This document shows, in pieces, positions 43,709 to 52,597 of a stretch of DNA of 64,000 nucleotides. The notes below the pieces were generated by a model, which saw nothing but the letters and a program-made list of their open reading frames with translations, was not told where the DNA came from and did not search any database. The stretch is from DATFVA01 sp963774455 (GTDB taxonomy: Bacteria; Bacteroidota; Ignavibacteria; Ignavibacteriales; Ignavibacteriaceae). The stretch is taken from NCBI GenBank assembly GCA_963774455.1, contig CAVZFD010000005.1, positions 434,001 through 498,000 on the forward strand, written 5' to 3'. A program made the position numbers and the translations under genes. Position 1 is the stretch's first letter. Every line of letters starts with the position of its first letter.

Positions 43709-45109
43709 ATGCAGATGAGAAAGAAATTAATAAGAACCCCTATCATTGTAGATAATAATGGAATCTCCAATGGAAGGGAAAATCTTAAGAGGAAATATAT
43801 CCGCAGGATACTCATTAGCGGCATTTTCTCATTCATCCTGCTGATGGTTATAGTTTTTACACTTCCTCAAACAGTCTTGTCAATCAGTTCTCTGATAGAA
43901 TATTCAACAATAGTAGCTCTTGTTATTTTCCTTTTCGTCCTGCTCCTTAGATATTTCGGTATACTTAGTTTGGCTTACCTTTATCTTAACGAATACACCT
44001 TCAAGCCTACGAGAAATTATTTCCCGTTTGTTTCTATAATTGTTCCGGTTTTTAATGAAGCACGTGTAATCAGAGAATCAATAAATTCCCTGTTAGAACT
44101 TGATTATTCCAATTATGAAATTATTATTGTGAACGACGGTTCAACGGATAATACAAGGGAAGTAGCTGAAAGCCAGGTAGGTTATCGTAGAGGCAGACTG
44201 AGCGACATTAGAGTTTCGCTTATAAACCAGCCTAACGGAGGGAAATCCCGCGCTTTAAATGCCGGAATTAAACATTCAAATGCAGAAATAATTTTATGTA
44301 TGGATGGTGACTCCCAGCTCTCACCGGAAGCGGTTAAATTTGCTGTCAGGCATTTTGAAAATCCAGAGATTGGTGCCGTGGCCGGTAATGTAAAAGTACT
44401 CAACCGTAAAAAGTTTCTGACGGATCTTCAGGCACTGGAGTATATAGAAGGACTGAATATGGCGAGAAGTGCTCAGAGTTTTATCCGCCTTGTTAATATA
44501 ATCCCGGGACCTATCGGTCTTTTCAGAAGGAAAGCCCTGGTTGATTCAGGATACTATTCAAACGATACCTTTGCTGAAGATGCTGACCTGACATTAAAAA
44601 TTCTAGCTAACGGTTGGAAAATATATTATGAGCCGGCTTCAGTTTCATACACGGAAGCACCTGCCAGCCTCCAACAGCTTTTGAAGCAGAGGTATAGATG
44701 GACGAGGGGTATAATTCAGTCGATCAGGAAGCATAAACATCTGATGATAAATCCTTCCATCAATTTCGGTGATACATTTGTTCTATGGACGATGTTCTAT
44801 GAAGCTTTGATATGGCCTGCAATGAATATAGCGGCTAATGCTTTTTTCATCATTGCAGCTGTAGCTTTTGGCTTTTCATACCTGATATTTTTCTGGTGGG
44901 CTGGTCTGGCTCTGCTTGATCTGATCACGGCGCTTTATTGTATTTCTGTTGAAAAAGAAGAGTTTCGCCTGGTTGCTTATGCAATCATTTACAGAATGTT
45001 TTTTATACTTATTATCGACATCTGCAAAGCAATGTCGACGATTGAAGAATTTCTCGGCATAAGAATGAGCTGGGGAAAGCTGGAGAGAGTGGGAACCGCA
45101 AAGGTGTGA
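43709..45109 (+). CDS. Processive family 2 glycosyltransferase (PgaC/BcsA-like membrane synthase)
   Basis: The 466-residue inner-membrane enzyme polymerises a sugar from a nucleotide donor on the cytoplasmic side. Two transmembrane segments (about 33-52 and 66-92) precede the catalytic domain. The motifs of processive family 2 enzymes are all present: D143 in VNDGSTDNT, the DxD at D199-D201 in CMDGDSQL, the base pair E290-D291 in FAEDADLTL, and Q327-R330-W331 in QRYRWTRG. Three or four more transmembrane helices follow (about 355-450). No PilZ domain is present, so cyclic di-GMP control would have to act elsewhere. The layout is closest to poly-N-acetylglucosamine synthases; donor sugar is not decided. 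Confidence 0.85.
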   Translation: MQMRKKLIRTPIIVDNNGISNGRENLKRKYIRRILISGIFSFILLMVIVFTLPQTVLSISSLIEYSTIVALVIFLFVLLLRYFGILSLAYLYLNEYTFKPTRNYFPFVSIIVPVFNEARVIRESINSLLELDYSNYEIIIVNDGSTDNTREVAESQVGYRRGRLSDIRVSLINQPNGGKSRALNAGIKHSNAEIILCMDGDSQLSPEAVKFAVRHFENPEIGAVAGNVKVLNRKKFLTDLQALEYIEGLNMARSAQSFIRLVNIIPGPIGLFRRKALVDSGYYSNDTFAEDADLTLKILANGWKIYYEPASVSYTEAPASLQQLLKQRYRWTRGIIQSIRKHKHLMINPSINFGDTFVLWTMFYEALIWPAMNIAANAFFIIAAVAFGFSYLIFFWWAGLALLDLITALYCISVEKEEFRLVAYAIIYRMFFILIIDICKAMSTIEEFLGIRMSWGKLERVGTAKV

Positions 45110-45142
45110 GGTCATCATTATGTTTTTTTTGAGGGAAAATAA

Positions 45143-45580
45143 ATGGAATTAATTCCTATACTGTCAACTATCATACTGGTTGCGACAATATGTACGTTCA
45201 TACTCGCAATCGGGGCATATATTCTTTACAAAATCAGGGAGAAAAAAGGCGAACAAATTCAGCAGTCTCCGCCGTCATCCGTTCGTGCGGAACTGGTAAC
45301 CCCAGATGAATCCGAATACAGAAGCCGTGAATATGTTCGTCCCCAGGAAATGAGATCACCTGTCGAACCTCATCGCGTAAAGACAACCTCCCGTCCCGGT
45401 GTATACCCGGGAAGCAGGGAAGACCAGGGTGCAAAACCAAGGTATTACCCGGAAAGCGACACGGAGATAGAGAAGGTAAAAACAGAAAGAACAACGGGTA
45501 ATAAATTTCTGAAGTACACCAGCGAAGGGTATGTGCCTACAGCAGAAGATAAAAAACCCGGTATTTTAAAGTGGCGGTAG
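45143..45580 (+). CDS. Small single-pass membrane protein, unknown
   Basis: The 145-residue protein has one transmembrane helix (about 7-31, IILVATICTFILAIGAYILYKIR) followed by a hydrophilic tail rich in Pro, Arg, Glu and Ser that is predicted to be disordered (SPPSSVRAELVTPDESEYRSREYVRPQEMRS). It ends with a compact basic segment (KPGILKWR). I do not recognise a family. It lies between the glycosyltransferase (33-base gap) and a deacetylase-like protein whose GTG start overlaps its last 10 bases. The position suggests an accessory subunit of the synthase, like the small membrane proteins PgaD or BcsD-type helpers, but no similarity is seen. Confidence 0.6.
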   Translation: MELIPILSTIILVATICTFILAIGAYILYKIREKKGEQIQQSPPSSVRAELVTPDESEYRSREYVRPQEMRSPVEPHRVKTTSRPGVYPGSREDQGAKPRYYPESDTEIEKVKTERTTGNKFLKYTSEGYVPTAEDKKPGILKWR

Positions 45581-47466
45581 AGACAAAAAAAAGAAATGTT
45601 TCCCAGGCAGGAATAATTATCACAGGAATCCTTATTCTCCTGGGAGCCGTCCTTGTTTATCTTTATGTCCTTCAGGGAGTATTTGGAAGATTCGATGCAA
45701 AAGAATTAATCCCCAACACTAAAGCCGTCAGCGAAGTATTCTCCGGCACAAAACCCGCCGCAGCACTTCTGTATTCAGTATACACAGAAAATATTCTCCC
45801 GGAAGGAAGTACCTGGCTCAGCGATAATATCAATACCTGGAAGAAGTTCCTTGATAATAACAAGATCACCTATGATATAATTTCGGATGCTTCTATAGAA
45901 ACCGGTAAATTAAAAAATTACAGGATGCTGGTACTTCCAGGATCAAAATCGTTAAGCGATAAAGAAATAATTCAAATTAAGGAATTCCTTGAAGCCGGCG
46001 GAAGTGTTTTCGCTACCAGCGGCATAGCCTCATATTCAAATGACGGGAAATGGCGCGGCTGGGATTTTCTGAATAATGTTTTCGGTATAAATTTTACCTC
46101 CGAAATAAGTGATTCCAATAAAACAAGGGTACATACGCTGCGCGGCGGACTTCCACTTACTGCTAATATTCCCACGGGTTTCCCAATGCAGATAGCTACC
46201 TGGGACAAGCCAATGGCCGTCGAGGTGCTCGATCCGCGCACTACCCAGGTGAGTTTCTGGTACAATTACAGGACGGAGGAAGGACTGGTAAGACAGCAGA
46301 TTAAAAAGACAGCCGGCATCGTCTATGGAAATTACGGCAAGGGAAGATTTATCTGGATGGGTTTTGAAATTAATTCTGTAATCGGCGTACATGAAGATTA
46401 CGTTTACTTTGACCGCCTGTTCAGAAACTGCTGCAGCTGGCTGACTTATATTCCAGCTGCATATATACAGGAATGGCCCAATGGTTATGCTGCTGCTGCC
46501 GTAATTGTCCCTGAACTTTCAAACGAGATTGGCAACATTACAAATATTTTCGGGTATCTTACAAAAGAAAAAGTTAAAGCAACGTTTTTTATCGATCCCG
46601 ATAAGGCTGAATATGATCCTCAATTAATTAGTTCGTTGACGAGGTATGGAGAGGTCGCGGCTATCAGTGATATTGGGTATCTCACATCCGTAAATGATAC
46701 AAATAATTCTTTGTACGACTACCGGACGCAATTTAAAAGATTGAATAGTTCCCGCCAGAAACTTGAGTCAATTACAGGTTCAGGAGTTTCCGGCTTTCTT
46801 CCTTTTTATGGACTTTTTGATCAGAATACAATAAAGGCTGCATTGGATGCCGGGTATTCGTACATATTAACAGATTCTTTAACTGATCGTTCAGTGCCCA
46901 GGACAGTTATCAGGGGCGATAAAAGATTAATACTGATGACAAAGGCTGCAAGGGACGACTATGAGGTAATCAGGGATTTCGGCCTTACGGATCCTGAGTT
47001 TCAGTTTTATACCTATCAGGAGGATATCGACCGGGTTTTATTTGAGGGCGGCATGTATTTATTTAAGCTTCATCCTGAATACCAGTGCAAATCAGAATAC
47101 GTTTCGGTAGTAGATGATGTAATAAAAGATTTAAAGAAAAAGAATTTCTGGATTACTACAGGCAGCGAAGTTTGTAAATGGTACGCTAAAAAAGATTATG
47201 TGGAAATAAGGGTAAACAGAAGAGGAAGCACGCGCGTAGTGCTAAATATCTCAAACCCCGGTGATCAGCAGATTGACGATCTTGTTATTGATGTACTATT
47301 AAATGATCCTGCTGAAAATATTTCTATAAGTACGGAGATAATCGGTACAAAAATCCCTGTTATTAAACATGAAAAGTTGAGCAAAAACCTTCGGCTTTTA
47401 ATCAATAACCTTAAGGGAAAAGAATCGAGAATTTATTATATCGATTACGATAAGGTGAATACTTAA
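45571..47466 (+). CDS. Membrane-anchored protein with amidotransferase-like and degenerate polysaccharide deacetylase-like domains
   Basis: The 631-residue protein starts at a GTG within the previous gene. One transmembrane helix (12-36) is followed by a class I amidotransferase-like alpha/beta domain (about 62-295, MLVLPGSKSLSDKEIIQIKEFLEAGGSVFATSG) without a nucleophile Cys in the usual place. A NodB deacetylase-like barrel follows (about 303-520). The signature Asp motif is replaced by AAVIVPELSNE, the HxxxH metal motif by AAISDIGYLTS, and the Arg of RPPY by Leu in GFLPFYGLFD; the late LHP (500-502) remains. Metal catalysis is therefore unlikely, although a deacetylase fold in a polysaccharide locus suggests polymer binding. 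It is followed by a paralogue. Confidence 0.68.
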   Translation: MAVETKKRNVSQAGIIITGILILLGAVLVYLYVLQGVFGRFDAKELIPNTKAVSEVFSGTKPAAALLYSVYTENILPEGSTWLSDNINTWKKFLDNNKITYDIISDASIETGKLKNYRMLVLPGSKSLSDKEIIQIKEFLEAGGSVFATSGIASYSNDGKWRGWDFLNNVFGINFTSEISDSNKTRVHTLRGGLPLTANIPTGFPMQIATWDKPMAVEVLDPRTTQVSFWYNYRTEEGLVRQQIKKTAGIVYGNYGKGRFIWMGFEINSVIGVHEDYVYFDRLFRNCCSWLTYIPAAYIQEWPNGYAAAAVIVPELSNEIGNITNIFGYLTKEKVKATFFIDPDKAEYDPQLISSLTRYGEVAAISDIGYLTSVNDTNNSLYDYRTQFKRLNSSRQKLESITGSGVSGFLPFYGLFDQNTIKAALDAGYSYILTDSLTDRSVPRTVIRGDKRLILMTKAARDDYEVIRDFGLTDPEFQFYTYQEDIDRVLFEGGMYLFKLHPEYQCKSEYVSVVDDVIKDLKKKNFWITTGSEVCKWYAKKDYVEIRVNRRGSTRVVLNISNPGDQQIDDLVIDVLLNDPAENISISTEIIGTKIPVIKHEKLSKNLRLLINNLKGKESRIYYIDYDKVNT

Positions 47467-47484
47467 CTCCTCCTTAACACTGCG

Positions 47485-49083
47485 ATGAAAAAAAGTAATA
47501 TCATACTGTCACTACTAATAGCCGGATTATGGATGGGGATTACATTTCCCTCGGGAAAGCCAGATTTTAAGATTGCCTTAATCTACCCTTCTCTCACTAA
47601 AGATATCCTCTATAAAACAAATTCTTCATTTAAGCCTACAGAAGAATGGGAACTCTTCTTTTTGAGCCAGAATTATGATTATGAGATGTTCAATGATGAC
47701 GATCTGGATGATATAAACAGCGATGTTTCTGTTATAGTAGTCCCGGCGATGGAAGCGGTCAGCGGAGAAATGCTCGATGAACTTAAAAAGCTGATGGAAG
47801 AGGGTAAAGGAATTCTTTTAACCGGGAACTTTGCAGAGTTTGATGAAAGAGGTAACAAAAGGACCCCAGTTAATAAGGATTTTCCGGGTTTTAATTTTTC
47901 AAGAGTTAGCAAAAATGAAAAATTATCGGTGAATCATTATCTTGAAGGAAGTTCACCATTTTCCATAGGATTAAATCCGGGACAAAAAATTCTCCTTTCT
48001 GTTAGTCCTGCTCTTCTTTATGCTTCCGGTTTCTCGCGCGACATCCATCCCGAAGGTAGTTATCTCCTTTCCGATAATGAGCTTCCAGGAATTGTTTCCG
48101 GCACGATTACGAACGGCAGACTTCTGTGGTTCGGTTTCAGTATCAGCCAGTTAATTGATAAAAACAGGAACGCATTATTATTTAATTCTTTGAAATGGCT
48201 GTCCTCTCAGCCTGAAGCTTTTATTAATTACTGGCCAGGACAATATGTCTTTTCTGTAATTCTATTTAAAGATGTTGAGGCATCATATAGTTCAGATAGC
48301 ACAGAGGTTCATCGGGCGAACCCTGAGAAGGTGAACTATTTTATATCACCATCCTACCTGGAAAAATTTCCCGGTGACCTTGAAGATAATGGTGATTCGG
48401 ATAATATTAATATCCTCTGGGATGATTTCCTTTTTTCGCAAATGGATCCGGGTGAGAAAATCAGCCGTCTGAAGAAAATACGGACAACAATAAATGCGAT
48501 TACAGGCCAGCATTATTTTGGTGTATCGTCTTACGGAGAATTTAAGGATCCGGAAACATACAAATTGTTTTCAGAAACAGGTTATTCCTTTATATTCTCC
48601 TCAGGATACTCTGATTCATTCACATTCGATTATGATACAACTAAAAATCTTTATTTCTTCTACAAACCTTCCTATGACCCTGGTTTTCAACAAATAATAA
48701 AATCAGACTCTAACTCGGGGGGAATTTTTTATGTAGATATAGACTCGGCTGGAAAGAGTACTTATTCTCTCTTGTCAACACAAAATTGCTGGATAACCAC
48801 TTTCTCAGCTCTGATCGACTGGTCAGAAAAAAGAAAAAATCTAAGTGTTAGTATAAACCATTCTGAAAGCGGTGACTATAAAGTTAATATTAAGAACGCT
48901 AATGCATCTGAAATACAGAACGCCGGAATCTGGGTATCCGTTCCACATTTGAACGAAGCTTTAGTCTCAATCGGGGGGCTGGAAAGGGAACTGACTTTCA
49001 ACCCCTTAAAAAATATGTATTATTTAAGTTTACCATCGATCGGGGGATATCAGGAAATATCCTTCAAAGTAACCGGTAAATGA
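47485..49083 (+). CDS. Exported paralogue of the preceding protein, degenerate deacetylase-like
   Basis: The 532-residue protein begins with a signal peptide or anchor (MKKSNIILSLLIAGLWMGITF). Residues from about 30 to 240 repeat the amidotransferase-like domain of the upstream gene (VIVVPAMEAVSGEMLDELKKLMEEGKGILLTGN). The next part, from WPGQYVFSVILFKDVEASY on, aligns in layout with its deacetylase-like domain but is shorter and keeps even fewer family residues; no His metal motif is visible. The last 90 residues form a beta-rich tail (SVSINHSESGDYKVNIKNANASEIQNAGIWVSV) that also matches the tail of its neighbour (RRGSTRVVLNISNPGDQQIDDLVIDV). Tandem duplication followed by divergence is the simplest history. 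Function unknown. Confidence 0.6.
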   Translation: MKKSNIILSLLIAGLWMGITFPSGKPDFKIALIYPSLTKDILYKTNSSFKPTEEWELFFLSQNYDYEMFNDDDLDDINSDVSVIVVPAMEAVSGEMLDELKKLMEEGKGILLTGNFAEFDERGNKRTPVNKDFPGFNFSRVSKNEKLSVNHYLEGSSPFSIGLNPGQKILLSVSPALLYASGFSRDIHPEGSYLLSDNELPGIVSGTITNGRLLWFGFSISQLIDKNRNALLFNSLKWLSSQPEAFINYWPGQYVFSVILFKDVEASYSSDSTEVHRANPEKVNYFISPSYLEKFPGDLEDNGDSDNINILWDDFLFSQMDPGEKISRLKKIRTTINAITGQHYFGVSSYGEFKDPETYKLFSETGYSFIFSSGYSDSFTFDYDTTKNLYFFYKPSYDPGFQQIIKSDSNSGGIFYVDIDSAGKSTYSLLSTQNCWITTFSALIDWSEKRKNLSVSINHSESGDYKVNIKNANASEIQNAGIWVSVPHLNEALVSIGGLERELTFNPLKNMYYLSLPSIGGYQEISFKVTGK

Positions 49084-49151
49084 CTAAAAGAACAGGCTGT
49101 TTTTTGCACCGGCTTCTATGTTAATTCATTATCCTTTTTCGGATTTTTGAT

Positions 49152-52100
49152 ATGTCTAAAGAAAAATCAAATATAGAATTAATACGGGTTTTAAGCGAAA
49201 ATATAAAGAATCCCTTTATAGCTATTTCGTCTGAAGGAAATATTATTTCATTCAACAAGCAGTCGGCAAAGCTCTTTTTATTTAAGGAAAAAGCCGGGAA
49301 CATTTTTGATTACTTTAATAAAGATTCTGCGTTTGAACTAAGCACCCTGATTGAAGAGGTTTTATCGGGAAGAAAAACGCTGATTAAAAACATTACCCTC
49401 CTTTTTGCAAACGGTATAAACCTGAAATGCCAGGCCACGGTGAGTGAATTCAACCAGGACCAGGTATTCTGTACTTTTAAACCCGAAGAACATACTCTCC
49501 GTATTAGTGAGATTACCCGGATGAAGGTACAGAAAGAAGAGCTGTCCGTTCTGATAGGAAATGAAAAAATTGAAAAAATAATTGATTCTGTGAGAGAATT
49601 ATTTCCTCTTACTGTAATAGGGAAAGAAAAGATCAGGAAGGATATTGACCGGCTGGATGAGTTTTTCTGGATAAAAAATAGCAATGGTATTTTCATTCTT
49701 GTGAACAATTCACTTGGGCAGAATCTTGGACTGACCAGCACACAACTTGAAGGCCGGTCTGAGATCGATCTTCTCCCGGTTTATATGCATGAAGTATATA
49801 AATCTCTCCAAAATTACATCAAAAGTGCAAACAGCGTAATTGTAACTGAAGGAATTCCAATACAGGGATTCTCGGCACTAAAAAATTTGCGGACAATTGA
49901 AGTTCCGCTCAGCGATAGTGAAGGGAATCTGGCCGCCGTTATTGGGATTTCGATTCCAGTTCAGGGAAAAAATGAGGATAAGGGATCAGAAAAAGAAAAA
50001 AATATCCTTTCAGGAGTCCCGGCTGCTGTTGCAATTCTAAGTAAAGAGGGCGTTTTTGAGCATGCAAGCAAAGAATTTTGTAAATTATTCTCAGATGAAT
50101 TCTCTGATCTCAGGAATTTATCATATACCAATGTATTTCCACTGGAGATATCGGAAAAAATAAAGAAATTTGTTGATTCACTTTCGGACGATGCGGAATT
50201 CCAGGTAAAGTTATCGAAGGCGGGATGGTGGAAAGACAAGGAACTGAATGTTCAGGTTAGCAGGAATTACGGAGAAGATAATCAGCCTGAGGGACTTTCG
50301 GTTTATTTTGAAGATGCTTCCCCTTTTTCAGATCTTGAAAAAATTATTAATAGCAGAGGAAAAATGTACGAGGTCCTGATACAAAATAATCCAGAACCTA
50401 TTTTTATTTATGATAAAGAGAACCTTCATTTTATTGAAGTAAACCAGGCGGCATTAAACCTGTACGGCTATCGCAGAGACGAATTTCTGCAGATGGATCT
50501 AACTGATCTCTACACACCGGAAGATATCCAGACGCTTCTTGATTCGCGCGCTATTAAGGAAGGCACATTTACAGGACCATTCAGGCATAAGAAAAAGAAC
50601 GGCGAGTCAGTCTTTATAGAAATCAGCAAGACAAGCTTTAAATACGAAAACAAAGACGCTCATTTTAATATAGTTAAAGACGTTACAAGGAACCTCGAAA
50701 CTGAGAAACAAAAACAGTTGTTTAAAGCTGCCTATGATAATTCCTCCGATATGATCTTTATTACTGATTCATCCGGATTTATCAAAGCAGTTAACAGTTT
50801 AACCGGCAGGGAGCTTGGTATATCTGAGGATGAAGTTGTTAATTCTGCTTTTGTCTCCCTGGTGAAGGATGATGACCGTGGACTTATAAACTCAAGGATA
50901 TTCCAATCGCATATAACAGGACAGGTTTCAGTTAAATCATCTTTAAAAAAGTCTGACGGGAAGATGCAGGAAGCTGAAATTATTGCAAACCCTGTAATGA
51001 ATTATAAACATGAAATTGAATCATATATACTTGTTGCAAAGTCTGAAGCACAATCTCCTGAAAGAGCCGAACAGAAGGTTAGGGAAATTATCGTCGAGAA
51101 AATAGTAGAAAAGGAAAATGTTTCATCTGAAAAAATCGATCCGGCTTTTCTTTCCGGAATTTTCCACGAGATTCTTACACCTATTAATGCAATGCTTGGT
51201 TTCGTACAGGAACTATCCGAAAGCATTGAGCATAAAACCCCCGAACAGCAGGAAGCAAAAGAGATAATCGATCAGAACCGCAGACGGTTATTAAGTACGA
51301 TGAATTCTGTTATTGAGTATTCACGGATGGAGCAGGAATCTTCCCCACTGGAAATAAAGGAAGTCTCCGTTACAGAAATTGTTGATGAAACCCAGGAGGA
51401 AATAAGTGATATCCTGAAGAATAAAGGTATAGAATTCGCTTATGGTAAAATATCTTCATCTTTAACTTTCAAAACAGATACACAAAAATTTATCTCCCTT
51501 ATCTCTGTTTTATTTAAAATAGCCTCTCAGTTCACGAACACCAAGAAGATTTATTTCTCAGCTTACCAGCTGGATGATTCTCTTTTTATGATCTCTATCC
51601 AGGATAATTATTCGGCAATGTCGCCTGCTTTCTCAGAAAACTTCAATAATATCTTTAATAAAAGGGAAATACAAAGGGATTATGGAATTTCCAGGTTGTC
51701 AGTCAAGCTTGCCCGCAAATTAATGGATCTGCTACAGGGGAAATTTGTTGATAAAGCAAAAAAAATGGACGGTTTCATTTTCCCGATAGAACTCAAGGCG
51801 GAAGAAAAGGGAAAAGAAGAAATATCAGAATCTACAACGATTTCTGCTGAAACCGAAGAAATGGGAAAATCTGAAACTGCCGCTGAATTATCCGTACCTG
51901 TACAATTAGCTGAAGAAGAGATTCCTGTTCAGGATGTTGAAGAGAGTACGTTTGAGGGGGAGGCTGAAGAGGAAATCAAATTTATACGGCACAGAGAACC
52001 TGAAGAGAAAGCGACCAGTAGAGTCACGAAACATCATAAAGAGTTTGATAAAAACCGTATCGACCTGTCCCGGCTCACCTGTTTATATATAGAAGACCAG

Positions 52101-52454
52101 GTAGACTCGCAGATCCTTTTTAAGGTTCAGATGAAAGGCCTGAAGGAAATAAAGTTTACTGTAAGCTTTGAAGAGGCGCTTCCGCTTCTGGATACGATTC
52201 ACTTTGATTTCATTGTCCTCGATATAAACCTTCAGGGTGAATATAACGGACTGGATGCACTAAAAATAATCCACCGTATGCAGGGATATGAAACAATACC
52301 TATTATTGCCGTCACCGCTTATGTTCTTCCGGGGGACAGGGAGAAGTTTATTGCAGCAGGATTTAACGACTTTATTTCAAAACCCATTTTCAGGGAGAAG
52401 ATGTTGGATTCACTCGAAAAAATATTCTCCTTGATGCATCCTAGGGTCAATTGA
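49152..52454 (+). CDS. Multi-PAS hybrid histidine kinase with degenerate ATPase domain and receiver
   Basis: The 1100-residue protein has no transmembrane helix and appears cytoplasmic. About five PAS-like domains occupy 1-630; the clearest are 402-512 (PEPIFIYDKENLHFIEVNQAALNLYGYRRDEF) and 523-630. The dimerisation domain has H672 in FHEILTPINAM. The ATPase domain (about 755-880) is poor: the catalytic N-box Asn is replaced by K789 (SVLFKIASQFT), the G1 glycines are missing in QDNYSAM, and the G2 box is DYGISRLS. A long acidic linker (885-965) leads to a receiver with D1024 in FIVLDINLQGE. It probably senses and relays rather than autophosphorylates. It is the last gene of the exopolysaccharide run. 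Confidence 0.75.
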   Translation: MSKEKSNIELIRVLSENIKNPFIAISSEGNIISFNKQSAKLFLFKEKAGNIFDYFNKDSAFELSTLIEEVLSGRKTLIKNITLLFANGINLKCQATVSEFNQDQVFCTFKPEEHTLRISEITRMKVQKEELSVLIGNEKIEKIIDSVRELFPLTVIGKEKIRKDIDRLDEFFWIKNSNGIFILVNNSLGQNLGLTSTQLEGRSEIDLLPVYMHEVYKSLQNYIKSANSVIVTEGIPIQGFSALKNLRTIEVPLSDSEGNLAAVIGISIPVQGKNEDKGSEKEKNILSGVPAAVAILSKEGVFEHASKEFCKLFSDEFSDLRNLSYTNVFPLEISEKIKKFVDSLSDDAEFQVKLSKAGWWKDKELNVQVSRNYGEDNQPEGLSVYFEDASPFSDLEKIINSRGKMYEVLIQNNPEPIFIYDKENLHFIEVNQAALNLYGYRRDEFLQMDLTDLYTPEDIQTLLDSRAIKEGTFTGPFRHKKKNGESVFIEISKTSFKYENKDAHFNIVKDVTRNLETEKQKQLFKAAYDNSSDMIFITDSSGFIKAVNSLTGRELGISEDEVVNSAFVSLVKDDDRGLINSRIFQSHITGQVSVKSSLKKSDGKMQEAEIIANPVMNYKHEIESYILVAKSEAQSPERAEQKVREIIVEKIVEKENVSSEKIDPAFLSGIFHEILTPINAMLGFVQELSESIEHKTPEQQEAKEIIDQNRRRLLSTMNSVIEYSRMEQESSPLEIKEVSVTEIVDETQEEISDILKNKGIEFAYGKISSSLTFKTDTQKFISLISVLFKIASQFTNTKKIYFSAYQLDDSLFMISIQDNYSAMSPAFSENFNNIFNKREIQRDYGISRLSVKLARKLMDLLQGKFVDKAKKMDGFIFPIELKAEEKGKEEISESTTISAETEEMGKSETAAELSVPVQLAEEEIPVQDVEESTFEGEAEEEIKFIRHREPEEKATSRVTKHHKEFDKNRIDLSRLTCLYIEDQVDSQILFKVQMKGLKEIKFTVSFEEALPLLDTIHFDFIVLDINLQGEYNGLDALKIIHRMQGYETIPIIAVTAYVLPGDREKFIAAGFNDFISKPIFREKMLDSLEKIFSLMHPRVN

Positions 52455-52511
52455 GTACATAATTATCCTGATCATTCCCTAACAAAAAATGATCTCCCGG
52501 GTCACACCATA

Positions 52512-52540
52512 TTGACAATTTAATATACCTTTTATAAGTT
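52512..52540 (+). promoter_or_regulatory. lexA promoter
   Basis: TTGACA at 52512-52517 and TAAGTT at 52535-52540 have the 17-base spacing seen before rplU and nuoA. Transcription would begin near 52547, inside the adjoining palindrome, an ideal place for autorepression. Confidence 0.55.
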
Positions 52541-52559
52541 ACCATACAAATGTATGGTA
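52540..52559. promoter_or_regulatory. Probable LexA operator, perfect 20-bp palindrome
   Basis: The sequence TACCATACAAATGTATGGTA is a perfect palindrome with nine-base arms. It begins at the end of the promoter box and covers the expected transcription start of lexA. Binding by LexA is inferred from this position; LexA boxes differ between phyla and this one is unlike the enterobacterial CTGT-N8-ACAG box. Confidence 0.65.
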
Positions 52560-52597
52560 TTATTATAAACCTGTCACCTACTAACCGAAGGTATATT

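Noticed and set aside
52550..52597. Upstream ATG extension of LexA by 16 residues
   Set aside because: The ATG lies in the palindromic operator close to the inferred transcription start, and the added residues precede the normal LexA N-terminus.
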